Made by a program: the position numbers and the translations under genes. Below, piece after piece: positions 54,210 through 63,618 of a DNA stretch of 64,000 nucleotides. Source of the DNA: Bettongia penicillata ogilbyi (lineage: Eukaryota; Chordata; Mammalia; Diprotodontia; Potoroidae); assembly GCA_023548195.1 (NCBI GenBank), contig JAJHZJ010000008.1:3930215-3994214 (forward strand), written 5' to 3'. How positions within the stretch are numbered: the first letter of the stretch is position 1; the number at the start of each line of letters is the position of its first letter. The notes beneath the pieces were generated by a model. The model was not told the origin of the DNA. It did no database searches and saw only the letters and a program-made list of their open reading frames with translations.

Positions 54210-54310
54210 CAAACTTTTGTTAAACACATAGTATTTGCAAGGCTCTGTGCCCAAGCTGGTAACATGAAAATGAAAGATGGCAAGTCCTTGTCTGTGGGGA
54301 GCCAACATTA
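54210..54310 (-). mobile_element. L2-type remnant, minus strand
   Basis: Acttttgttaaacacatagt, atttgcaaggctctgtgccc, gcaagtccttgtctgtgggg, agccaacatt. Confidence 0.5.
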
Positions 54311-54724
54311 TCTAATTTTCTTTGTCTTTAGCCCATTGCTCAGCTAACTGTGGTCCATGTGTTTATCTCTTGACAGAGTTTGAGGTGTGACATCCTGGGA
54401 ATGACAGAAAGGTGCCATGCAGATAGGGAGGGAACAGAGGAAGAACCATCTAATTAGCTGCAAAGGCAGACATTTGACTAGCTCTTTCTCATTTGACTTT
54501 CTAGGCAAGGACAAACTAAATTCCACCTAGAGAATCAGGGTTTGGTTCCCCACCCTGCCAAAGAAGAAAAAATGTAAGGGGGACAGAAAGTAGATTATTA
54601 GAAGGTAGTATTATGATGTATATATGGATAGGAAAAAATACAAGTAAATATGGCATTAGGGATTTGTTTTCATGACTTAATTAGTAATAGTCAACTCTGT
54701 TTCGCCCAGAGTTAACTAAAATCA

Positions 54725-54908
54725 GTAGGGAGAGTCCTGGAGTAATCTGGGAATCATTTAAACCCAGGTTCTGATCTTAGTGCTGTGTGAAAAGTCACTC
54801 CTCTCCACCTCTACCTTCTCCCAGTACTGGGACTTCAGTTTCCTGATCTATATGGGGATAGGTTAGATTGGATGATCTCTAATGACCCAGCTCTAACTGC
54901 TGATGGAG
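54725..54908 (+). mobile_element. CORE-SINE with CR1/L3-like tail, plus strand
   Basis: Gagtcctggagtaatctggg, aaacccaggttctgatctta, ggacttcagtttcctgatct, ttagattggatgatctctaa. Confidence 0.8.
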
Positions 54909-54939
54909 AATAAAGTGAAATCATACTAGACAAATGAGC

Positions 54940-55250
54940 TGGAGTCAAAATTTGAAGGGCATCAAACATCAAACAGGAGATTTTGCATTTTATGCTACAG
55001 TGGGCTGTTGAGACTTCTTGAGTGGGTGGTGGTGGTGGTAATCCTGTGTGGACCTCTGCTTAAGGAACATCAATTTGGCAGGTATGTGAGAGATGATTTA
55101 GGGTAGAGACTAGCTACCAGGAAACCAGTTAGGAACTATTGTAATATTCCAAGCAAGAAGTGAGGTTTTGAATTAGAATGGTTGGTCATGTGAGTGGAGA
55201 GAAGGGAACAGATTTGAGGCATGTATCCGGGAGGGCCTTTTTAATCTACT
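54940..55250 (-). mobile_element. L2 LINE fragment, minus strand
   Basis: Ctacagtgggctgttgagac, ctctgcttaaggaacatcaa, tttggcaggtatgtgagaga and gttaggaactattgtaatat, tccaagcaagaagtgaggtt are reversed L2 ORF2 phrases. Confidence 0.72.
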
Positions 55251-55756
55251 TGTTCCTTATGTGGCCCATCTCAGGATTTGAGAGCTAATAATTCTTCTTC
55301 TTTTTTACCTATAGAAGTAAGGGTAAGTGATGAAATAAGCCCAGAGTGAGATGGGTCTGTTTAGTACTATCTCTATACAGAAATTTCTTTGAGGAGGCCT
55401 GTCTCCTAAGTAGAAGAAGCATTTATATTAATTCTGTTTTATTGTACTCCTTTGTGCTTACATACTGTTAGTCTCTTTGAAATATAACCTCATAATGTGC
55501 ATGCTAAAAGTTAGACAGGCTTTCCTTTAGAGAACATTTGTTTGTTAGTAAACGTTTAGTACTGACGGATTACCTTTCCATCCTTTGGAATCATCCCGTC
55601 ATACCCAATGTCATGGAATTAGAATCAGTAAGACTTGTAAACTTATTGGCTATAGGAGAAGATGAAAGGAGAATGAGGTTTGAGGCTAACAATGGTAAGG
55701 TTATGCCCTTGACAGAAGTGAGGAGACTGAGAAGGGGGACAGCTTTGGATTTAGGA

Positions 55757-55937
55757 CAGGAGACCTTAACCACTTTTTTGTTATGGACACCTTTGTCAGT
55801 CTGGAGAAGTCTCCAGATTTCCATATTTTAAAATGCATAAAGTAAAATACATAGGATTACAACAGGAACCATATTCAAATACGGTTATCAAAATGTCTTT
55901 AAAAAAAAGTTCATGGGCCTTGAGTAAGATAGCCCTG
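55757..55937 (-). mobile_element. hAT-type MITE (family A), full-length
   Basis: Left end caggagaccttaacc, right end agatagccctg (decayed). Interior aaatgcataaagtaaaatac, ataggattacaacaggaacc, aatacggttatcaaaatgtc. Flanks atttagga (55749-55756) and gtttagaa (55938-55945) agree at 6 of 8 positions, supporting an 8-bp target-site duplication. Confidence 0.83.
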
Positions 55938-55999
55938 GTTTAGAAGGATTTTATCTAGCAGTACTCATCTGCCCTATAGCATGACCAGGGAAATTATAC

Positions 56000-56097
56000 C
56001 AGAAATTAGAGTGGCATACCATTTCCTTCTCTAATAGATTGAGGCAAACAGAGGTGAAGTGACTTGCCCAGGGTCACACAGTTAGTAACCCACAACT
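56000..56097 (-). mobile_element. Mar-1-type SINE fragment, minus strand
   Basis: Ggcataccatttccttctct and gattgaggcaaacagaggtg, cagggtcacacagttagtaa. Confidence 0.82.
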
Positions 56098-56680
56098 AGG
56101 GGTTATTCAAGCTCAATAAGAATTGGAGTGAGAGTGGGTCAATGCACTAGGAAGTTAAATAATGCTGTTGTGTCTGTGTGGGTACAGGTACTCTACTGAT
56201 CCAAAACAGAATCCCTAAGGACATCTTGAGTAGTTACAGATTTTTAAAAATACCTACGTTATTGGTATAGAAATGGGGGCCACTAACTGCACTCTGTAAG
56301 GATCCCTGTGGGCTGCACATATTAATATTATCCATGTTTTATTGTAGTTTTTATTTTATTTAAATATTTTCCAATTATATTTTAATCTAGCTCAGACTGC
56401 ACTTGGGAGTGTTGTGAGTCAGGAGGGCAGGCTATGTATTTGATACCTCTGGCATAGTGCCTTAAAAAATTCATTTCCTGGCTGCCGTGCTTCTAGAGAT
56501 GAACCTTTCTGAAGTTAGACTGGGGCTTGGGCTGACAGACACACAGTTGATTACTGGCTTCCTATTTTAAGCCTTGCTATCTTCTTAGACTCCACTAGAG
56601 CTTATACTCCATTGGCTTGGTCTTTGATGACCTAGGGTTTCCTCCATATCACAATATGGGACATCAGAGGAAGACTTTAG
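56098..56680. other. Unassigned intronic sequence
   Basis: No recognised repeat or exon. Confidence 0.5.
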
Positions 56681-56684
56681 TCTT

Positions 56685-56795
56685 CTTCTCTCTCTCTCTG
56701 TCTCCTTCCCTTTGTCTCTCTCTCCCTCGCCTTCCCTTTCTATCTCCCTTCTTTCTCCCTCCCTCCTTCTCCCTTTCTCTCTTTCTTTCTCTCCC
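56685..56795 (+). repeat. CT-rich simple repeat
   Basis: Tctctctctctgtctcc-type start, then ccctccctcc and tttctttctctc. Confidence 0.93.
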
Positions 56796-56985
56796 ATGTA
56801 TGTATATATGTGTCTATGTACATATACACTACACATATATATATAAATGTAAAATATATAACAAATATATTATAAATAAATATATAAAATGTACATATAA
56901 ATGTAAAAGTATATCTCCTGTACTAAAATCCTACTCTAATATCAATGATATACTGTAACATAACATAACATAACATAACATAATA
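56796..56985 (+). repeat. AT-rich tract followed by (ATAAC)n
   Basis: Tatatgtgtatg and acatatatatataaatgt-type words, then about five ataac units at 56956-56982, directly before the LINE fragment. Confidence 0.9.
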
Positions 56986-57009
56986 TCAAGGTCAACTACT
57001 ACTTAGTTC

Positions 57010-58065
57010 TTAAACTTGAAAAGGCTACAAGCTAGGACCAAAGTGGAGAGAGTGTTGGTGCATGATTTTCTGTTTGCAGATGACTGTGCACATAGTGCAG
57101 CCTCTGAAGCTGAGATGCAACAAAGTATGGATCAATTCTCTGCTGCCTGTTCTAATTTTGGCCTAATAATTAACACCAAGAAAACACAGGTGCTCCATCA
57201 GCCACCACCACATCATCCATATGTGGAACCATTGGTTACAGCAAATGGAGAAGTTATGAATGCTGTGGATAAATTCACTTACTTTGGCAGTATACTTTCC
57301 AGGGATATACACATTGACAATGAAGTTGATGCATACATTGCCACAGCTACTTCAGTGTTTGGGAGGCTCCAAAGGAAAGTGTGGGAGAGAAAATTAAACT
57401 GACTACTAAACTGAAGGTCTACAGAACCATTGTGCTGACCTTGTTGTTGTATGCCTGTGAAACCTGGACAGTCTGCTAGCACCATGTCAGGAAACTGAAT
57501 TGCTTCCATTCAGATTGTCTTAGGAAGATTCTGAAGATCGCCTGGCAGAATAAGGTACCAGACACTGAGGTCCTTACTAGAACTAAACTGCCAAGCATTC
57601 AAAATCTGCTTCTGAGAGCACAGCTCCAATGAGCTTGGCCCCATTGTTCAAATGTGAAATGTACACTTGTGAAAAAGACTGTTTTATTGAGAACTCACAT
57701 GGACAAGTATTCACATGGTAGTCAGAAGAAGCAATACAGAGACATTCTCAGGGTCTCTCTCAAGAACTTTGGAATTGATTGTATGACATGCAAGACACTG
57801 GCACAGGACCACTCAGCATGTTGTGCCCATATCAGAGAAGGTTCTGTGTTATATGAGCAAAGCAGAATTGAAACAGCTCAAAGGAAATGCAGGATGCATT
57901 TTAGAGAATCCACCTCAAATGTTCACACATATTATTTGTGCCTGACCTGTGGTAGAGCATTTAGAGCTTTTAATGGTCTGATCAGCCACTGTTGGACACA
58001 TTGAAACTTGACTCTAGCACAGAGTCCTCTTGGAGAATGAAGGCAGCAGTCAACCAACCATATAT
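57010..58065 (+). pseudogene. LINE reverse-transcriptase ORF fragment with C-terminal zinc finger (copy 2)
   Basis: Longer and better-kept copy of the LINE at 3.06 kb. It keeps the RT catalytic box LFADDCA (57070-57090), then NFGLIINTKKTQVL, KFTYFGSILSRD, VFGRLQRKVWER, YACETWTV (after a frameshift near 57395) and a run of about 116 codons at 57654-58004 ending CLTCGRAFRAFNGLISHCWT, a C2H2-type finger just before the stop. A stop inside ETWTVC* (57476) and frame changes show it is dead. Missing: everything upstream of RT box C (endonuclease and RT N-terminus), so it is 5'-truncated at about 57010. Family clade is uncertain. Confidence 0.9.
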
Positions 58066-58195
58066 AATATGCATATACATATTAATATTATCATATGTAT
58101 ATTTTATATGCACATATATATTTATGTAAATATAACTGCATCTATTTATGCAAATACATATATGTCTACACATATCTACGCATATATACATAAAG
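58066..58195 (+). repeat. AT-rich (CATA/TATA) tract following the LINE end
   Basis: Atgcatatacatattaatat-type words, directly after the LINE 3' end, as expected for a simple tail. Confidence 0.88.
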
Positions 58196-58597
58196 GTAGC
58201 TTTAGTCTTGAAATAGGAAAGGGAACTTGTGATGTAGGCTAGGACAGACCACTGACATAGTTAACATACGAGGATGTTAGCTATTGAACAAAATGTCTGA
58301 AAATTAGTCTCCCTTTTGGGGAGACTTTTGGGGGCCCTGCATGTAAATTAAGTTCCTTTCAGAAAGGCTTATCATCAGAAAGGTTGGTCATGTGGCCATA
58401 AACTTGGATTCAGAGGCTACCTCCAAAACTATGCCATTGTATTCTGCCTTGGTAGAGGGAATGAGTTCTCCAAGAGAAGTCATGAATTCTAGAGGAATCA
58501 AAGTAGATCCTACAACCCTGATCCTTTGTCAAGTCTTAACCATCTTCTTTTGAGCCTTCACAAACTTTATTATCTCAAGTCTAGCACTTGTTCACTA

Positions 58598-58788
58598 GCT
58601 GCTAGTGTCAGACCTGGAGTCAGAAATACCCAAATTCAAATTCTGCCACAGACACTTGCTAGTGACTTTGAACAAGTCACTTAATGTCTGTCTGCCAGAG
58701 TTCACCTCATCTGTAAAATTAGGATATAGTAGTTATTGCAGGGATCAAGTCAGATAATATTTGTAAAGCTCTTCTACTACACAGGTTG
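58598..58788 (+). mobile_element. MIR-type CORE-SINE, plus strand
   Basis: Gtgtcagacctggagtcaga, aattcaaattctgccacaga, cacttgctagtgactttgaa, caagtcacttaatgtctgtc, tgtaaaattaggatatagt. Confidence 0.83.
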
Positions 58789-58969
58789 ACCACTAACCCT
58801 AAATCCCTTGAGAATTAATTCTTTTGGGAAGGCATTCTAAATTAATTCTGCCTTTCTTCATTCATTCCAATTACTCAAACATGACATTTATAAATATCAT
58901 CTCATAACCTGGTGATGAAGTAGTACAAGTATCTTTGATCCAATTTTACAGTTATATGGACAGTCTATA

Positions 58970-59635
58970 GAGCTTGTCCATCAGTACCATACATGTAATT
59001 TGCAGCAAATACTTCAGATGAACATTGAGCTGGACCCAGAACTGAACTAGAGAAGGCGAGTGTGCTGGTTGGCTTTTTTCTTTTTCTTTTTTTTGAAAAT
59101 TACACAGTTCTTTTAATGGCACCAAACTTCCTTTAAAACATGTCCATCTCTTCAGCCTCTGTGTTCTCACTGTAATGTTGTACCACCGAGTCACAGAGTA
59201 CAACTGAAGAAATGAATTTGAAAATGACCTGCAGGGCAATGGAAAGACATGATGGGTGAGGTAGGGTACCATTGCATATGAAAAATTACTTGAGAGCAGT
59301 AATGTAAGGAATGTCATTGGAGAAATGTTATGATCAGACAAAAGGAATAATTTCAGAGAAACCTGAGAAGACTTTTTTGAACTGATGCGATAATCTGAAT
59401 TCAGATGAACATTTTATCTTCATGGGCAATTGTTCAGAGGACTCCACAATGCATTTTTTCATTCACTTTTAGGATAATCAGTAAAACAGGCATTATTGTC
59501 TCTGTTAAACCTACCTATACAGCTAAGTCACAAAGAATGGAAATAACTTGATTTCACAGCAGCTCATTGGCAAAGTAAAAAAGAAGGAAACCTGCTTTTT
59601 TTGTTGTGAATCCAGTACTCTTCGTATCTGACTCT
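58970..59635. other. Unassigned intronic sequence
   Basis: A 129-codon minus-strand ORF at 58952-59341 has no domain. Nothing recognised. Confidence 0.5.
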
Positions 59636-59639
59636 GCTT

Positions 59640-59850
59640 GCCCTCATAGTATAGTAGAAAGAACACCGGTTTTGCCATCAGATGATTTGTGTTCAAATCC
59701 CAGTTTTGAGGTTTACTATATTTATAACTGTGGGCAAGTAACTTTTCTGGGTCTCCATTTCCTTATCTATAAAATAGGGGGTTGAGTTACCCACTTAAAG
59801 TGCTTGCTTTAAGGCCCATAAAAGTTCTAGATGCAATTGATGACCTGTGA
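59640..59850 (+). mobile_element. CORE-SINE, plus strand, diverged
   Basis: Catagtatagtagaaagaac, atttgtgttcaaatcccagt, ctgtgggcaagtaacttttc, ctccatttccttatctataa, ataggg. Confidence 0.78.
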
Positions 59851-59859
59851 TCCTTCTCA

Positions 59860-60420
59860 CAATGGGTAGAGATGGATGTGCCCTCTTGTGGCCCATCCTT
59901 CATCGTGGAGGTTGTGTTGTTTGTTACTGTTTGTGAAAGTGGAGTGAAGAGGTTCTTTCCGCCCCTCCCCCAAATAAAAAATAACCTACCACTTGAGTAG
60001 CCTCAATACTCCCTGCTTCATGAACTCAACAGTGTGTCTGCCGAGGCAAGTTTTCTAAATTGAAAGCACAGAGATTATTTAGTGTGTCACTGCATGAGTG
60101 GAATGAGAAAAGAAGAAAAACTCTGTTGGGCACACAGGAAAGAACAGTATATTCAGCTCTACCAAATTAATGAGACAGGAGGGCATTTGTTTTGTAAGAT
60201 GAACATCTTACAAATTAGGGCATTTTCCCCCCACCTCCAACCCATCCCCAGAGCCTTTAATGAGTGTATTCATTTTTGGAGACTTTGTGGAGTTGTTAGG
60301 GCTTCACAGTTTTGCTTTTCCTTTATGGCTCAATTAAACAGAATGTTCAGTTTTGAAAATCTATTTTTGTGCCAACATAAATAAAAAGTAATTATACTTT
60401 GGACCAGAGAATCAGCATGA
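59860..60420. other. Repeat-free block, possible conserved noncoding element
   Basis: No repeat seen. Attaatgagacaggagggca, cctttaatgagtgtattcat and tggctcaattaaacagaatg are homeobox-type words. No ORF with a domain. Confidence 0.3.
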
Positions 60421-60554
60421 TTTTTTCAGCCATTGATAGACACCTATTTTGTTGCCAACTTTTTGCTAGGAGTAGGGAATGGGGCCTGGGATTTGCTCCT
60501 CCACCTTCTCCTCCATTTACCATGTTGGAGAGTTGCCTTGGGGTGGGATTTACT

Positions 60555-60668
60555 CTGAGAAGTTAAGTGCTTTGCCCAAAGGTCACACAGCCAATACAGG
60601 TCAGAGGCAGGAAGTCCATCCTGAACTCCCTGACTTTGAGTCCAGTTCTCTGCCATGTAGCATGGCGC
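60555..60668 (-). mobile_element. CORE-SINE fragment, minus strand
   Basis: Agttaagtgctttgcccaaa, ggtcacacagccaatacagg, ctgactttgagtccagttct, atgtagcatggcgcct. Confidence 0.82.
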
Positions 60669-60844
60669 CTCTCAATGTTTTGATGCTCCAATTTCTGCCT
60701 TTTGTGTTCGTTGGAGAAATGATGGATTGCAAATTGTTCTTTACAGAAGCCCCAGGATTACTTCTTGGTGTATTTGAGCAAAAGTCATTTTTAGACAACC
60801 TGAGACAGGGAGACAAGATGAAAGATTTTCTATTCTTTTGATTT

Positions 60845-61092
60845 TTTTTGTTATTGTGTACTCATATTCAATTCTTAATGACCCCATTTGAGGTTTTCTT
60901 GGCAAAGATACTCGAAGGGTTTGCCATTTCCCTCTCATTTTACAGATAGTTAAACTGAAGCAAACAAGGTTAAGTGACTTGCCCAAGATCATACAGCTAA
61001 TAAGTGTCTGAGGGCAGATTTGAACTCAGGAAGATGAGTCTTCCTGACTCCATGTCCTGTGCTCTATTCACTGCACTACCTACCTGTCCTTT
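60845..61092 (-). mobile_element. Mar-1-type CORE-SINE, minus strand, near full-length
   Basis: Ttaatgaccccatttgaggt, tttcttggcaaagatactcg, tacagatagttaaactgaag, tcatacagctaataagtgtc, gaactcaggaagatgagtct, actgcactacctacctgtcc. Confidence 0.92.
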
Positions 61093-61374
61093 AATCTTTT
61101 AGTTTACACCCATGTTTTTTACTTAACGTGTTTTTTCTTGATAGGATGCGGTATATGTATCTGTGAGTAGCCAGATTGAAATGGGTTTGCGTGTTTGTGT
61201 ATGTGTGTGATAGGGCTAACTGTACTCTAGAAAGCATTTTTATAGAACCAGAGTAATTTATGGCATTGCTTGTGCTCATCTGCTCATTTTTCCTTTCTTG
61301 CTATTGGCTGTTTAATTGTTATACCATCCACAAGTACCTCTGTCTGTGGAAAGGAAAAGGAGTTAAGTTCAGAG

Positions 61375-61466
61375 TCTGTCATATACCTGCCATGCCTGAG
61401 GGCAAATGATTTCTCCTTTTGAAACCTCATTTTCTTCATGGGCAAAATGAGAGAATTAGTCTAGAG
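61375..61466 (+). mobile_element. CORE-SINE with CR1/L3-like tail, plus strand (left part, split)
   Basis: Cctgagggcaaatgatttct, cattttcttcatgggcaaaa, tgagagaattagtctagag. The remainder (aattagatgatttctaagat, ccctttcagtttcaaatc) resumes at 61669-61720 after a hAT MITE. Confidence 0.82.
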
Positions 61467-61668
61467 CAGGGATTCTTGACTTTTTCGTGTATGTCCTGGA
61501 CCCCCTTTGGCAGGCAGTCTGATGAAGCCTATGGACTCCTCAAAATAATATTCTTGAAATGCAGAAAAGAAACTAAGCAAGGTTATGAAGGAAACTAATT
61601 ATATTGAAATAAAGATATCACAATGTTTTTAAAAAACGTATTCGTGGACCCTGAGTTAAAAATCTCTG
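61467..61668 (-). mobile_element. hAT-type MITE (family A), nested in a SINE
   Basis: Left end cagggattcttgac, right end gttaaaaatctctg. Interior gaccccctttggcaggcagt, aaactaattatattgaaata, tatcacaatgtttttaaaaa. Flanks gtctagag and aattagat each match the SINE tail consensus gactagat at 6 of 8 positions, so the target and its duplication can be reconstructed. Confidence 0.87.
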
Positions 61669-61729
61669 AATTAGATGATTTCTAAGATCCCTTTCAGTTT
61701 CAAATCCTCTTATTTGGTGATGCAATGAA

Positions 61730-62275
61730 ATACAAATCTGAGAATTTTTTGTTTACTCCCTTTTGACCTTTCTCTTGCCCAGTTAAATGTTGGATGGCTA
61801 ATATGTGGTTGCCTTTACTGCTACTTGTTGACGTGTTTCTTAATGTTGTATAGATCCCTTATATCCATCTGTGATTAGCAAGTTATTTTATCAGGCTCTT
61901 GTTGACAGTCCCATTCTTTGCTTAATTAAAAAAATAATAACCATCTTGGGGGGGTGTTAGCAAATTTAAAAAAATATATAAAAAATGAAAACCCCAGGGA
62001 TTAGTCAGTGATTAGCCTTGGTGACAAGAGTAAGCACAAGTAATTTATCACTTTGCCTGGCTCAATAAATGCTATTTTTGTGTTAATAGCCCCTGAGGAA
62101 AACAGCAGCCACCAGTTAAATAAACCATTTAGTTGAGAAGACAAATGTCAACAAAGACAAAATCTAATTTGCTGATGATTGATGGATAATAATAGGTTGC
62201 TGATCCTGTTTACAAACTTCTGCTGTACATATCTGTTTTGATTTATTCTAAATATTTTACATGTTGCACATATTG
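61730..62275. other. Repeat-free block, possible conserved noncoding element
   Basis: No repeat recognised. Aagcacaagtaatttatcac, gtgttaatagcccctgagg, tttgctgatgattgatggat and gttaaataaaccatttagtt are dense in homeobox/forkhead-like words. No ORF. Confidence 0.35.
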
Positions 62276-62277
62276 CA

Positions 62278-62318
62278 AATATGTATGTATGTGTGTGTAT
62301 GCATACACACACACAAAT
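62278..62318 (+). repeat. (GTAT/ACAC) simple repeat
   Basis: Atgtatgtatgtgtgtgtat then acacacacac. Confidence 0.88.
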
Positions 62319-62606
62319 GTATTTTAAGGAAATTTGAAGTGCCTATATTCTCAAGATGACTCTCATGTCTCATTCCACCTGATCAGATTTCAGATTTTTA
62401 GATCTGGGTTCCATCTGTTTGAAGAAAGATAGCAAAGAATCTCTTTTAAGAATGTAATTCTGTATGAATACATACATACACATATTTTTTTCACCTCTCT
62501 GGTGGTGAATTTCTCTAGACTACCTACAGATACCTTCCTTTCAATCCCCCTTTCCCCTCTCTTTTCCTTTTTAATAATGGCCACTTGCTATTGGAAAAGT
62601 CCCATA

Positions 62607-62619
62607 TATGAACTGTCTC
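62607..62619. repeat. L1 target-site duplication, left copy
   Basis: Tatgaactgtctc, identical to 63359-63371. Confidence 0.92.
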
Positions 62620-62842
62620 TTTTTTAAAATTAATTTTATTTATTTTCAGTATTCTACAATCACTACCATATAACTTAGATTATTATTTTTCCCTCCCTCT
62701 CCCCTCCCTCCCCCATTCCTCCAAAGCATACAACTTTGTATAGGTTGTACAATACATTCCTTTTAAATACATTTTCACTATAGTCATGCTGTGTAGAAGA
62801 ATTAAAATGAATGGGAGAAATCATCTAACAAACTGAAACGCA

Positions 62843-62875
<33 letters not shown>

Positions 62876-63358
62876 GATCTGCTACATTCTGCAATTGAAT
62901 TCCATAGTTCTTTCTCTGGATGAGGAAGGCATTTTGCCTTAGAAGACCATTGGGAGGTTTTTTTCAGTCCTTGAATTGAAATGAAGTTCCAAGTCTACCA
63001 GAAAAAACCCTTGCACACTGTGGTCGTTGCTGTGCACAGAGTTCTCCTGGTTCTTCTCCTTTTGCTCAGCATCAGATCATATAAGTCTTTCCAGGCCTCT
63101 CTGAAGTCTTCTTGTTTATCATTTCTTATAGCACAATAGTATTCCATTACATTCATATACCATAATTTATTCATCCATTCCCCAATTGATGGGCATCCCC
63201 TTGATTCCCAGGTTTTGGCCATCACAAAGAGTGCTGCTATAAATATTTTTGTACATGTGGACCCTTTCCCATTTTTATGACCTTTTGGGGATACATTCCC
63301 AGAAGCAATATTGCTGGGCCAAAGGGCATGCACATTTTTGGTGGCCCTTTGGGCATAG
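62620..63358 (-). mobile_element. 5'-truncated L1 insertion with target-site duplication, minus strand
   Basis: Reading the minus strand, an open stretch of 112 codons (63333-62995) encodes the end of L1 ORF2: FIAALFVMAKTWESRGCPS, then LWYMNVMEYYCAIRND. It is followed by a 3' UTR of about 375 bases containing an (AC)n repeat (62849-62873) and ending in a short A tail (T-run at 62620-62625 on the plus strand). Only the last ~0.74 kb of the element is present, a standard 5' truncation. Perfect 13-bp flanking duplications mark the limits. Not mobile. Confidence 0.95.
62849..62873 (+). repeat. (AC)n microsatellite in L1 3' UTR
   Basis: About 25 bases of pure ac inside the L1 insertion. Confidence 0.95.
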
Positions 63359-63371
63359 TATGAACTGTCTC
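63359..63371. repeat. L1 target-site duplication, right copy
   Basis: Tatgaactgtctc, identical to 62607-62619. Confidence 0.92.
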
Positions 63372-63441
63372 CTTAGCATTTCCCAGGTGCTCCAAAAGTG
63401 AGTCCAAAGATGATAAAGGACATACTTATAAAATCCCGAAG

Positions 63442-63610
63442 CAGGGTTGGGGAACCTGTGTCCTCAAGGCCACGTGGACTTTCTGGGTCCTCAAGTGTGA
63501 CCCTTTGAATCCAAGCTTCACAGAACAAATCCCCTTAATAAAAGGATTTGTTCTATAAAACTTGGACTTAATCAAAAAGCCACATCCAAGGACAGGTTCC
63601 CCACCCATTT
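63442..63610. mobile_element. hAT-type MITE (family B) with self-complementary interior
   Basis: Starts cagggttggggaacctg and ends near caggttccccaccc, which are inverted repeats. The centre holds agaacaaatcc and ggatttgttct, a second inverted pair around ccttaataaaa. Flanks tcccgaag (63434-63441) and ccctgaag (63611-63618) agree at 6 of 8 positions, as for an 8-bp duplication. 169 bases, no coding capacity. Confidence 0.85.
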
Positions 63611-63618
63611 CCCTGAAG

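Noticed and set aside
55538..55831. 97-codon plus-strand ORF
   Set aside because: Runs into a hAT MITE and shows no family features.
58952..59341. 129-codon minus-strand ORF
   Set aside because: No domain or initiation support; probably chance.
60479..60841. 120-codon plus-strand ORF
   Set aside because: Crosses a reversed SINE and has no domain.
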